From an uncultured Clostridium sp. (GTDB lineage Bacteria; Bacillota; Clostridia; TANB77; CAG-508), in contig USCV01000007.1 of NCBI GenBank assembly GCA_900553225.1, forward strand, positions 1-43,467: DNA of 43,467 nt. Direction: 5' to 3'. This document shows, piece by piece, positions 36,307 through 43,467 of this stretch. Position 1 is the stretch's first letter. Each line of letters begins with the position of its first letter. The position numbers and the translations under genes are program-made. The notes below the pieces were generated by a model. The model had not been told where the DNA came from, made no database searches, and saw only the letters and a list, made by a program, of their open reading frames with translations.

Positions 36307-37005
36307 TTATTCTTCACTTTTTAAATAATAGTGTTTTATTGGTTTTAAGTTATCATCTAATTCATAACAGATTGGATTACCTGTTTGTAATTCAAGTTTT
36401 ATAATATCTTCATCGCTTATATTATCTAAATATTTAATTAACGCTCTTAAACTATTGCCATGTGCTGCTATTATAACTCTTTTGCCTTTTTTTATTTCTT
36501 GTTTAATATCAGAATTCCAATATTCTACTACTCTTTTTATTGTATCCACTAAATTTTCTGTTTTAGGTAGTTCATCTTTACTTAATTCTTTATATTTTGG
36601 ATCATTTCCCGGATATCTTGCATCTGTTTCTTCTAGTTCTGGTGGTCTAGTATCTGTACTTCTTCTCCATAATAAAACTTGTTCTTCACCATATTTTTTC
36701 TTTGTTTCATCTTTATTTAGCCCCTGTAATGCACCATAATGTCTTTCGTTCAACTTCCAACTTCTTTTTATTTCAATATCCTCTTGTTCCATCTCTTTTA
36801 GTATATAATCTAAAGTATCTTCTGCTCTTTTTAATACTGATGTATATGCTAAATCAAATCGAAATCCTAATCTTTTTAAAACCCTTCCCGCTTCTTTTGC
36901 TTCTGCTATCCCTTGTTTTGATAACTCTACATCTGTCCATCCTGTAAATTTGTTTTCCAAATTCCACATGCTTTGTCCATGTCTAACTAATACTAATTTA
37001 ATCAT
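36307..37005 (-). CDS. gpmA: 2,3-bisphosphoglycerate-dependent phosphoglycerate mutase
   Basis: 232 residues. It interconverts 3- and 2-phosphoglycerate, the step before enolase. Motifs: LVRHGQSMWN with the phosphohistidine H9, FTGWTDVELS, RHYGALQGLNK, WRRSTDTRPP and AHGNSLRALIKYL. The length of about 230 and the full insert separate it from phosphatase relatives. No metal-dependent GpmI is visible here. It follows the ZIP transporter gene closely and may be in the same transcript. Confidence 0.96.
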   Translation of the reverse strand: MIKLVLVRHGQSMWNLENKFTGWTDVELSKQGIAEAKEAGRVLKRLGFRFDLAYTSVLKRAEDTLDYILKEMEQEDIEIKRSWKLNERHYGALQGLNKDETKKKYGEEQVLLWRRSTDTRPPELEETDARYPGNDPKYKELSKDELPKTENLVDTIKRVVEYWNSDIKQEIKKGKRVIIAAHGNSLRALIKYLDNISDEDIIKLELQTGNPICYELDDNLKPIKHYYLKSEE

Positions 37006-37022
37006 CTTTATCCCTCCATTTT

Positions 37023-37799
37023 TTATCCTAATGCAACATCTAGAATCATCATGATTATGAATCCTATGGCCACACCTATTGTCCCTATGTTAGAATGCTC
37101 ACCAGTTTGCGATTCTGGAATCAATTCTTCTACTACCACATATATCATTGCTCCTGCTGCAAATGATAATAAATATGGGAGAATTGGAATAACCGCATTA
37201 GTAAGTAATATTGTTATAATTGCACCTATTGGTTCCACAATACCTGATAAAGTCCCATATAAAAATGCTTTTGACTTTGACATTCCCTCACTTTTAAGTG
37301 GCATTGATATGATTGCTCCTTCTGGGAAATTTTGAATTGCAATACCTAATGCTAGTGCAAAGGCTCCTGCCATTGTAATTCCTGCATTTTCTATAATTGC
37401 TCCTGCAAATGTAACTCCAACTGCCATTCCCTCTGGTATATTATGAAGTGTAACTGCAAACACCATCATTGTAGTCTTTTTTAACTTTGCCTTTATTCCT
37501 TCCGGCTTTTCATTATTTAGATGTAAGTGTGGTATTACACTATCTAGTACAAGTAAAAATACAATTCCAAATAAAAAGCCTATTGTAGCAGGCATCCAAG
37601 CTATTTTTCCTTGTTTTGTTGCCATATCTATTGATGGTATAAGTAAAGACCATACAGAAGCTGCTATCATTACTCCAGATGCAAAACCTAATAATAGTTT
37701 TTCTACCTTCAGACTCATTTTATTTTTCATTAAAAATACTGTTGCAGCCCCAAATGTTGTACCCAGAAATGGTATTGCTAATCCTACCATTAAATCCAT
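37023..37799 (-). CDS. ZIP-family divalent metal transporter
   Basis: 258 residues with about eight membrane helices. The metal-binding motifs of the GufA/ZupT-type branch are clear: HNIPEGMAVGV (helix IV) and NFPEGAIISMP (helix V). A histidine-containing cytoplasmic loop (VIPHLHLNNEKPEG) lies between helices III and IV. It probably imports zinc or another divalent metal. The ATG at 37799 begins MDLMVGLAIPFLG and has AAGAGA seven bases upstream; the longer frame to 37880 adds a polar segment without a start signal. gpmA begins 18 bases after its stop. Confidence 0.9.
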   Translation of the reverse strand: MDLMVGLAIPFLGTTFGAATVFLMKNKMSLKVEKLLLGFASGVMIAASVWSLLIPSIDMATKQGKIAWMPATIGFLFGIVFLLVLDSVIPHLHLNNEKPEGIKAKLKKTTMMVFAVTLHNIPEGMAVGVTFAGAIIENAGITMAGAFALALGIAIQNFPEGAIISMPLKSEGMSKSKAFLYGTLSGIVEPIGAIITILLTNAVIPILPYLLSFAAGAMIYVVVEELIPESQTGEHSNIGTIGVAIGFIIMMILDVALG

Positions 37800-38041
37800 A
37801 TAATCATCTCTTTCTATTTTGTATAATTTGAGCACTATAGATTTTATATTTGTATCATTTACATATTGTATATAATACAATATCGCTCTTTGATATTATA
37901 CTCAAGTACTTTTTATTAGTCAATAGAATATGAAATATTTGTCATGTTTTATGTTTGTTTTTTATTAGATTAATCCGATATTACTATTTATAATATCAAC
38001 TTTAACTACAGCTAGTATTTACTTTCATTAAGAAAAGAATA

Positions 38042-38085
38042 CAAAAAATCTGTAAATGTATTATCTAATGATTTTACATTTACAG
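38042..38085 (-). terminator. Terminator of tRNA-Gln
   Basis: Perfect 11-bp stem CTGTAAATGTA/TACATTTACAG followed by ATTTTTTG on the minus strand, 11 bases after the tRNA 3' end. Confidence 0.85.
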
Positions 38086-38095
38086 AAAAATAAAT

Positions 38096-38170
38096 TGGCT
38101 GGGGTGGTAGGATTCGAACCTACGCATCGATGGGTCAGAGCCATCTGCCTTACCGCTTGGCTACACCCCA
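38096..38170 (-). tRNA. tRNA-Gln (anticodon CTG)
   Basis: 75 nt. Acceptor TGGGGTG/CACCCCA with G73 and an encoded CCA; anticodon stem GATGG/CCATC and loop CTCTGAC giving CTG, reading CAG; T-loop GGTTCGAATCC. Flanked by AT-rich spacers (37800-38041 and 38171-38337) with no recognisable gene. Confidence 0.95.
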
Positions 38171-38337
38171 ATATAATTAATAAATTTTTACAATTTATTA
38201 TAAAATCCTAATAATTAAAAATCTTCAATTATCATAACATAATATAATAAAAATTTCTACATAAAAATAAAAAAATATTAATTATTTTATTACTTTATAT
38301 CAATATTTTCTTTTATATATTAAAACATTAATTCAAA

Positions 38338-38384
38338 TAAAAAATCAAAAGAACAAATTTTATTATTTATCTGCTCTTCTGATT
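38338..38384 (-). terminator. Terminator of the 38390-38683 gene
   Basis: Imperfect stem AATCAGAAGAGCA/TGTTCTTTTGATT followed by TTTTTT on the minus strand. Confidence 0.7.
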
Positions 38385-38389
38385 TTATT

Positions 38390-38683
38390 TTATCCAATCC
38401 TTTTGCCCTGTAATTTAAAACTTCCCATATTGGTACTGGCATTTATTTCTAATACATCACCTCTAACTGCTCCTTGTATATCATATTTTATGGTTGCAAT
38501 TGATGCATTTAGTTTACCAGACATCGAAAAATCATTTCCATTCACTTTTCCTCCGGAAAATTCATTTCTTTTTCCCATTGCTTCTATGTAACCATTCAAA
38601 TTATTTCCATTTGTAATTAACTTAACTTTTGCTTGTATATTTCCCATTGGAGTTTTAATATTCATTTCATATAAACCATCCAT
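38390..38683 (-). CDS. Small beta-rich protein, unknown function
   Basis: 97 residues, MDGLYEMNIKTPMGNIQAK..., with alternating hydrophobic strands and many Gly/Asn turns, suggesting an all-beta or lipocalin-like sheet. No signal peptide or cysteine. ATG has GAGGAGG. It has its own terminator and no operon partner. I do not recognise the family. Confidence 0.7.
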   Translation of the reverse strand: MDGLYEMNIKTPMGNIQAKVKLITNGNNLNGYIEAMGKRNEFSGGKVNGNDFSMSGKLNASIATIKYDIQGAVRGDVLEINASTNMGSFKLQGKRIG

Positions 38684-38791
38684 AACAGTACCTCCTCATT
38701 TATTATATTCCTACTTTTCTATTTTGTTACAAAAAAAGAATAATTATATTTTAAAATTTAATATTAGAATTTGTACACCATCGTTTATAAG

Positions 38792-39436
38792 CTATAATAT
38801 TTTCATTAATTCCGAAATATTTGTAATTACTGTATACTTTTTATCTACTAAAACGTTCTTATTGTTTAAAAATATAGCATTCATTCCAACATTAATTGCT
38901 CCGTCTATATCAGTTTTTAGATTGTCACCAATCATTACGCATTCAGCTGGTTTTAATTTACCAATTGCCTTTAAAAATGCTTCTTTATTTGGCTTCATCT
39001 TTATATTTTCCGTTCCATATACATGTTTAAAAAATTTAATAATTTTTGCATTCTTTAATCTTTCAATTTGCTGATTTTCGAACCAATTAGTTAAAACTAC
39101 TAATTCATATTTCTTATATAGATACTCTAATGTATCAATAAGGTTAATGTCCATTTCCTTTGGAACGCAAATTTCAAAAAATTTGAGTATTGTTTTTATA
39201 AAGTCAGTACTATAACTTACACATAATTTTTTATTTATTAGATTTTGCATAATTTCAACATTAAAATACTGTTCATTTTTTTCGTATGAATCTATTACAT
39301 CTTTTATTTTTTCTTCCATTTCCACGCTATACTCTATTTGAAGTTGAAAACAAGTTTTAATAATTGCATCATGCCAGTAATTTTCTTCCCAGTTTATTAA
39401 TGTATTGTCTAAATCAAATACAATTCTTTTTATCAT
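38792..39436 (-). CDS. HAD-superfamily hydrolase
   Basis: 214 residues. Motif I is FDLDNTLIN, with nucleophile Asp8 and Asp10; motif II VVLTNWFENQ; motif III a lysine in KPNKEAFLKAIGKL; motif IV MIGDNLKTDIDGA. The helical cap between motifs I and II (about 20-95) puts it in HAD subfamily I, close to YjjG/phosphatase types. The substrate is probably a small phosphate metabolite. It follows the APH-like gene by about 60 bases on the same strand. Confidence 0.9.
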   Translation of the reverse strand: MIKRIVFDLDNTLINWEENYWHDAIIKTCFQLQIEYSVEMEEKIKDVIDSYEKNEQYFNVEIMQNLINKKLCVSYSTDFIKTILKFFEICVPKEMDINLIDTLEYLYKKYELVVLTNWFENQQIERLKNAKIIKFFKHVYGTENIKMKPNKEAFLKAIGKLKPAECVMIGDNLKTDIDGAINVGMNAIFLNNKNVLVDKKYTVITNISELMKIL

Positions 39437-39495
39437 TTTTATATCAACTCTTTTCTCAATATCTTTTATTTTTACATTAATTTGTTTATCTTCTG

Positions 39496-40131
39496 TTAAT
39501 TATTTTCTCGATATTCTTCAGGTATATATTTCTCATATTTTTCTTGATTATATGTTAGTCGAAGCCTATCTAATAAAACTTTATTATATTTTTTCGTTTT
39601 CAAATTGTACTCTAAACTCCATAACAACCATGAATAATCATACCATTTATCTCCCACTCCAGAATTATCTAAATCAACAAATCCTGCGAAATTGTTATTA
39701 TCATCGACATAAATATTAGGTAAGCACAAATCTCCATGCACAAAATCATTTCCTATATTATCTTTTGATTTAAAAGGACAATTATACTTATCTAAGCTTC
39801 TTAATATTTTAATTATATTTACTAAAACATCAACTAATAATTCTGGATTATCTATAAATTTGTTATGAATCAAACTATAACCTTTTATGTAAGTTCTTAG
39901 ATAATAACATTTGTTATTATCTTCTAAATAACAAATACTTTTGCTACATGGAATATTACATTTATACAAAAAATCTATTCGGTCTTTTTCATCAATTAAT
40001 CTATTTTTATCTTTAGAGATTTTTAATATATATTTATCTTCAAAAATATATACTTCATCTTCACTACGCCCAACATTATCAACAGTATATTTTATATCTT
40101 TTACTATTTTCTCTATTTTTTTAGGAAACAT
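39496..40131 (-). CDS. Aminoglycoside phosphotransferase-family kinase
   Basis: 211 residues. The catalytic loop VHGDLCLPNIYVD has Asp and Asn in HxDxxxxN order, followed by FVDLDNSGVGDKWYDY, the metal-binding Asp. The N-lobe lysine lies in YILKISK. It is short for APH(3') enzymes (about 260), so the substrate could be an aminoglycoside, choline or another alcohol. ATG 40131 has GAGGTGA upstream; the frame extends to 40155 without a better signal. It starts 11 bases after the ASCH-Nudix gene, so they form an operon with the HAD gene. Confidence 0.82.
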   Translation of the reverse strand: MFPKKIEKIVKDIKYTVDNVGRSEDEVYIFEDKYILKISKDKNRLIDEKDRIDFLYKCNIPCSKSICYLEDNNKCYYLRTYIKGYSLIHNKFIDNPELLVDVLVNIIKILRSLDKYNCPFKSKDNIGNDFVHGDLCLPNIYVDDNNNFAGFVDLDNSGVGDKWYDYSWLLWSLEYNLKTKKYNKVLLDRLRLTYNQEKYEKYIPEEYRENN

Positions 40132-40141
40132 TTCGTCACCT

Positions 40142-41053
40142 CTATAACTTACCATTTTTTATAATTCCATCCTTCTGCATTTTATCTATTATTTTAGCAT
40201 AAACTCTATCTCTAACCCAAACCTCTGATGTTGTATTTAAAATTTCATCAATAGGAATCCACTTTACGCCACTATTCTCATCTTCTTTTATATGTATTTT
40301 TTCACTTTCATCAGCTTCTAATAAATATGTAACATTAAGATGAATATGTGAACCAACATATTTTCCTCTTTTTTCATGGCCATTTACATTGATTATTTCT
40401 AGTGAATAAATATCTTTAGAAATTGGTTCAACATTTTTTATTCCAGTTTCCTCTTTTGACTCTTTCATAGCAACATATAAAAGATCACTATCTCCATCAC
40501 TATGTCCTCCTACCCATGCCCATGAATTATAGATTTTATGGTATATCATTAAAACTTTGGTTCTTTCTTTGTTAAGCACAAATGCTGAGCTTGTAAAATG
40601 TCCATATTCATTTTGTCTAGTTAATACATCATCAAAGTCATTAATGTAATTTAACATTATCCTTCTTTCGACTTCTTCTTGTTCATTATATGGAGTGAAT
40701 TTCTCAATGCTTGCTTTTAAATCATCTACATTGATTTTTATTTTAATTCCTAAGATACCGTATTGCTGCTCTTTTTCTGGTGAATAAATTTCATACATAG
40801 CTTTAGTCTTTCTTGTTATTTCTTCTTCGTCATTGTATAGTTTTCTGAATAAATTTTCAAAACTATCTTCTCTATATAATTCCATAACATCAACTAACAG
40901 TTTTTCTTGTAAATTTGGTAATTTTGAAAATTCTATTTGGTCTCCAACTTCTATTTGTTGTCTTTTTTCATCATATAATCTAAATTCTATTGTTTTTGTT
41001 CCATTTTTTATTCTTTCAAATGCGCTTTCATTTAATTTCATTTTATGTAACAT
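40142..41053 (-). CDS. ASCH domain-Nudix domain fusion protein
   Basis: 303 residues. Residues 1-110 resemble an ASCH RNA-binding domain: FERIKNGTKTIEFRLYDEKRQQIEVGDQIEF and a late QQYGILGIKI. Residues 120-300 are a Nudix domain, with the box at GGHSDGDSDLLYVAMKESKEETGI. The first Glu of the standard box is Ser and the Arg is Lys, while the EE pair and Gly are kept, so activity may be altered. ASCH domains are thought to bind RNA or modified nucleosides; a linked hydrolase could process a nucleotide. ATG 41053 has AAGGAGA. It is the first gene of the ASCH-Nudix, APH, HAD operon. Confidence 0.82.
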   Translation of the reverse strand: MLHKMKLNESAFERIKNGTKTIEFRLYDEKRQQIEVGDQIEFSKLPNLQEKLLVDVMELYREDSFENLFRKLYNDEEEITRKTKAMYEIYSPEKEQQYGILGIKIKINVDDLKASIEKFTPYNEQEEVERRIMLNYINDFDDVLTRQNEYGHFTSSAFVLNKERTKVLMIYHKIYNSWAWVGGHSDGDSDLLYVAMKESKEETGIKNVEPISKDIYSLEIINVNGHEKRGKYVGSHIHLNVTYLLEADESEKIHIKEDENSGVKWIPIDEILNTTSEVWVRDRVYAKIIDKMQKDGIIKNGKL

Positions 41054-41066
41054 GTTTATCTCTCCT

Positions 41067-41374
41067 TTACTTTTTTATCCACAAATACATTCCAGTTATA
41101 CCATTAGGCTTATATTTAAATCCTACTCTTTTATAAAATACTTCATTTCCTGCAGTTGTAGTCAATACTATTTGCATTTTTTCTCCTTTTTTACTCCTTC
41201 TTCAATTAATCTTTTTAATTCATTTACTATTTTAAATCCAATTCCTTTTCCTTAATTTTCTGGTTTAACACATATATCACTTAACATGCAAACAATACTA
41301 AAATCTCAAACTAAATCTTCTACATCATTATCTTCCAAATTTCTTAAAATAATGCTTTTACTCTCTATTATCAT
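41067..41374 (-). pseudogene. Decayed GNAT acetyltransferase
   Basis: Begins MIIESKSIILRNLEDNDVEDLV, then TGA; continues to SDICVKPEN, a TAA where QGKGIG is expected (CAA to TAA), then GKGIGFKIVNELKRLIEEG. A frameshift in an A-run leads to FYKRVGFKYKPNGITGMYLWIKK. The acetyl-CoA loop and fold order are those of GNAT enzymes. There are two in-frame stops plus one shift, and none involve CGG, so this is ordinary decay, unlike the recoded genes. Confidence 0.8.
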
Positions 41375-41433
41375 ATATCCCCCTCCTACAACATACACTT
41401 GAATTATAAATACTTTACTCTTATATGATAATT

Positions 41434-41850
41434 TTATCTATTTCTCATATATTCCTCAACCAAAGGAATTCATGCTTTATCCTACTCTCTATTGCTTTCT
41501 TTTAGAAATTCATAGTATTTCTAAATGCTTTGTAAATTATATTCACCCGATTTTTCTATTTACCATGATCCTTCTGTATCAAGAACACACTCAACTTTAT
41601 CATTTAATATGTACCAACCTTTTCCCTTTTCAATTAAGTTATAATTTTCTTTTAATTGTTGTAATCCATTTTCAGTAACTGCTATATCTAAATCTCCAGC
41701 ATCTGGACATACCTCACGAATAACTAACGCTTCACTAGATAAAATCTATGACTCATCTCAATCTGTTTTTAAGTTTTTAATCAATTCTATTAATTCTTCT
41801 TATTCATTCTTTTTTTCATAATTTATAGTTCCTTTCTTGTTTATATTATA
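41434..41850 (-). pseudogene. Decayed nucleotidyltransferase-like gene
   Basis: One frame can be followed for about 138 codons with seven in-frame stops (TAA, TGA, TAG, TAA, TAG, TAG, TGA). The readable core ALVIREVCPDAGDLDIAVTE suggests a small nucleotidyltransferase-type domain (GD-D pattern), followed by LIEKGKGWYILNDKVECVLD and YYEFLKES. The frame is unbroken by indels, so the loss is by point mutations. No start codon or ribosome binding site is found. The family call is tentative; the pseudogene status is firm. Confidence 0.65.
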
Positions 41851-41907
41851 ACTGATTTTAAAGAAACCAATCTAAAAATTACCCATTCTGCTTCAATTCG
41901 GAAAGTT

Positions 41908-42393
41908 TTACTTTAATTTTTTTATATCCACGACCATCCTTGCATGATAACCATTTTTATTATAAAAATCTAATGCTTTATTATTATATGCGAATACATC
42001 AATAAGTACATATTCACAATTTTGCTCTAGAAAATAATCTTCTATTTTTTTCATTAATTCTTTTCCAATGCCTTTAGATCTAACACTTTTAGTCACAACT
42101 AATTCCGTAATTACTCCTCTTTTAGGACATTTATAATCCAAATAATCATAATCCCTGTATTCTGGAATTGTTCCCATTACCAATCCTACGACTTTATCAT
42201 CTATTACGGCTAAAAAACATTTTCCGTTATTTTCTTTAACTTCCTTCAAATCATATAAAGCCATTAATTTACGATAATCTTTATGTATTTGATCTAAATT
42301 ATCTTCATCTATTGATATTATATATTCTTCCAATTCAACTAATAAATTTCTAACATCTTCTAAATATTCTTCTTCATATTCTATTATTTCCAT
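41908..42393 (-). CDS. GNAT-family N-acetyltransferase
   Basis: 161 residues from ATG 42393, which has AAAGGAG six bases upstream; a Met six codons earlier lacks spacing. The acetyl-CoA-binding motif is ELVVTKSVRSKGIGKELMKKIEDYF (R-x-K-G-I-G), then VLIDVFAYNNKALDFYNKNGY. The substrate is not predictable. It is intact, while the GNAT gene 500 bases downstream is dead. Confidence 0.9.
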   Translation of the reverse strand: MEIIEYEEEYLEDVRNLLVELEEYIISIDEDNLDQIHKDYRKLMALYDLKEVKENNGKCFLAVIDDKVVGLVMGTIPEYRDYDYLDYKCPKRGVITELVVTKSVRSKGIGKELMKKIEDYFLEQNCEYVLIDVFAYNNKALDFYNKNGYHARMVVDIKKLK

Positions 42394-42440
42394 ATGATAC
42401 TCCTTTTTCATTTTATATCATTATATATTATTTTCTTTTA

Positions 42441-42645
42441 TTAAACATTCCCTAAATACTCTGCCATATCCTCATATATTTTTAAAGTTTTCTTAAAATG
42501 CACAAAATTTTCTTCATCTGTATTCATTGATTTTGTTAATTCCTGTTATATATTTAACAAATGGACCAGGAAAACCGTTTAGTGCTTGTATGAAATAACC
42601 TACATCAGATTTCAGAACTGAATTTATCCATTTTTTTTCATTCCT
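42441..42645 (-). pseudogene. Fragment of a non-canonical purine NTP pyrophosphatase-like gene
   Basis: One frame reads SDVGYFIQALNGFPGPFVKYI, resembling the ALNGFPGP--K signature of Ham1/RdgB-ITPA enzymes that clean up dITP and XTP. The frame then shifts, and another ends in KTLKIYEDMAEYLGNV. The N-terminal half, including the catalytic start, is missing. It is an isolated fragment beside the rRNA operon. Confidence 0.5.
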
Positions 42646-42728
42646 TCTCTTTTATTATTTTGTTTATTACATTTTAGCATTGTTATCCATTAATTACAAT
42701 ATTAAATAAATATACCGTTTTATACAGA

Positions 42729-42764
42729 AAACTGGAATATAGATAGCTATCTATATTCCGGTTT
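42729..42764. repeat. 18-bp inverted repeat (near-perfect palindrome)
   Basis: GGAATATAGATAG pairs with CTATCTATATTCC, extended on both sides to 18 bp with one T-G pair and no loop. It could be a second terminator after the rRNA operon, as the minus strand continues GTTTTCTG, or a protein-binding site. Confidence 0.6.
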
Positions 42765-42798
42765 CTATATGTTCACAAAGAGCAAACATTTTTTATAA

Positions 42799-42839
42799 CA
42801 AAAAAGAAGATAATCTAATTAGAATCAAACTACCTTCTT
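42799..42839 (-). terminator. Terminator of the rRNA operon
   Basis: A long stem (AAGAAGGTA with TATCTTCTT, continued by weaker pairs to a 4-base loop) followed by TTTTTG on the minus strand, about 75 bases after tRNA-Asn. Confidence 0.8.
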
Positions 42840-42915
42840 TCTCTTTTTGATTTTGTCGAAATTTTAAAATCCTTGATATAAAAGACTTTCAAAGCAATTC
42901 GACGAAAATACTTTA

Positions 42916-42991
42916 TGGCTCCTCTTGTTGGACTCGAACCAACGACCTATCGGTTAACAGCCGAGCGCTCTACCAACTGAGCTAAAGAGGA
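42916..42991 (-). tRNA. tRNA-Asn (anticodon GTT)
   Basis: 76 nt with acceptor TCCTCTT/AAGAGGA, anticodon loop CTGTTAA giving GTT, T-loop GGTTCGAGTCC and an encoded CCA. It is nine bases from the 5S 3' end and so cotranscribed with it. Confidence 0.96.
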
Positions 42992-42999
42992 ATTTATAA

Positions 43000-43115
43000 C
43001 CTGGCGACAACCTATTTTCTCAGCAGGGAACCCCACTAATATTTTCGGCACATTGGAGCTTGACTTCTGTGTTCGGTATGGGAACAGGTATTTCCTCCAT
43101 GTAATAATCACCAGA
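43000..43115 (-). rRNA. 5S ribosomal RNA
   Basis: The minus strand carries the conserved 5S core (TTCCCATACCGAACACAGAAG and CCTGCTGAGA) with pairing ends CTGG..and ..CCAGG. Length is about 116 nt. ORFs predicted across it are artefacts. Confidence 0.95.
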
Positions 43116-43285
43116 AATTCTTTGTATACTTCTTTCTCTAAATTAACCTTCTTTAATATATCACACTTCTTTTGTTTTGTAAATATATTTTTCCCTTTTT
43201 TCGTTAATTTATTCTTAAGCACACTCAAAAATATATAGTTTAGAAATAAAGCAAACTTAATTGTTACCTTCTCTTTTTTTTATTC

Positions 43286-43467
43286 GTGGTTAAGCCCTCG
43301 AATTATTAGTATTGGTCAGCTTAATACATTACTGCACTTACACCTCCAACCTATCAACCACATAGTCTACGTGGATTCTTACTATCTTACGATATGAGAT
43401 ATCTTATCTTAGGGTGGGCTTCACACTTAGATGCTTTCAGCGTTTATCCCTTCCATACTTAGCTACT
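43286..43467 (-). rRNA. 23S ribosomal RNA, 3' end, partial
   Basis: The last about 180 nt of 23S rRNA, ending ...CGAGGGCTTAACCA. The rest is outside the window. A 170-base AT-rich spacer separates it from the 5S gene. Confidence 0.95.

Noticed and set aside
41067..41850. Stops in the decayed genes as recoded sense codons
   Set aside because: TAA, TAG and TGA all occur, with a frameshift as well, and these codons end every intact gene in the window.
42947..43228. 93-residue minus-strand ORF
   Set aside because: It overlaps tRNA-Asn and the whole 5S rRNA gene; an artefact.
1..43467. CRISPR array, prophage or complete insertion sequence
   Set aside because: No regularly spaced repeats, transposase, integrase or phage structural genes were found.

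Overview
The window is a low-GC, Gram-positive chromosome segment, most likely from an uncultured gut-type member of Clostridia. This rests on AT-rich DNA, strong GGAGG ribosome binding sites, a T-box leader, a class A PBP with a PASTA domain, sortase with Cna-B adhesin, and the queA-tgt...secD-secF order with a TIGR04086-type membrane protein. Almost every gene lies on the minus strand.

Layout. 1-4450: rlmD, small unknown genes, a decayed lemA-like remnant, a lipoprotein and a Nudix hydrolase. 4468-8400: dnaE and a small membrane protein. 8422-9854: an aldose-1-epimerase-like protein and a rhodanese. 9903-16985: a secretion and tRNA-modification block (queA, tgt, WG-repeat protein, TIGR04086-type protein, HD hydrolase, secD, secF). 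17205-25001: ileS behind a T-box, ftsH and a class A PBP. 25204-31095: eno, dxs, ylmH-like, folD and dprA. 31246-36187: plus-strand tRNA-Ser, a thioester/Cna-B adhesin, its class B sortase, and a plus-strand mini-gene. 36307-42393: gpmA, a ZIP transporter, tRNA-Gln and a set of small accessory enzymes mixed with decaying genes. 42916-43467: the tail of an rRNA operon (23S, 5S, tRNA-Asn).

The striking feature is recoding. Five genes (dnaE twice, secD, folD, eno, and the adhesin) are interrupted, giving six +1 frameshifts. At every one the zero-frame codon is CGG followed by A, and skipping the C restores the reading frame with a GGA glycine codon. In a by-eye scan of about 12,000 codons of the other recognisable reading frames I found no CGG used as a sense codon, apart from one unresolved case in the mini-gene at 36032. 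Full-length DnaE, enolase and FolD, all expected to be essential or central, can be made only if these shifts are read through. My best interpretation is that CGG is unassigned (no tRNA-Arg reading it) and CGGA acts as a +1 frameshift or four-base glycine signal.

Other points of note: the sortase appears to start at AUA; SecD and SecF lack the conserved acidic motifs of their last membrane domains; the adhesin has an atypical sorting signal; and the region next to the rRNA operon is a small graveyard of decaying genes.
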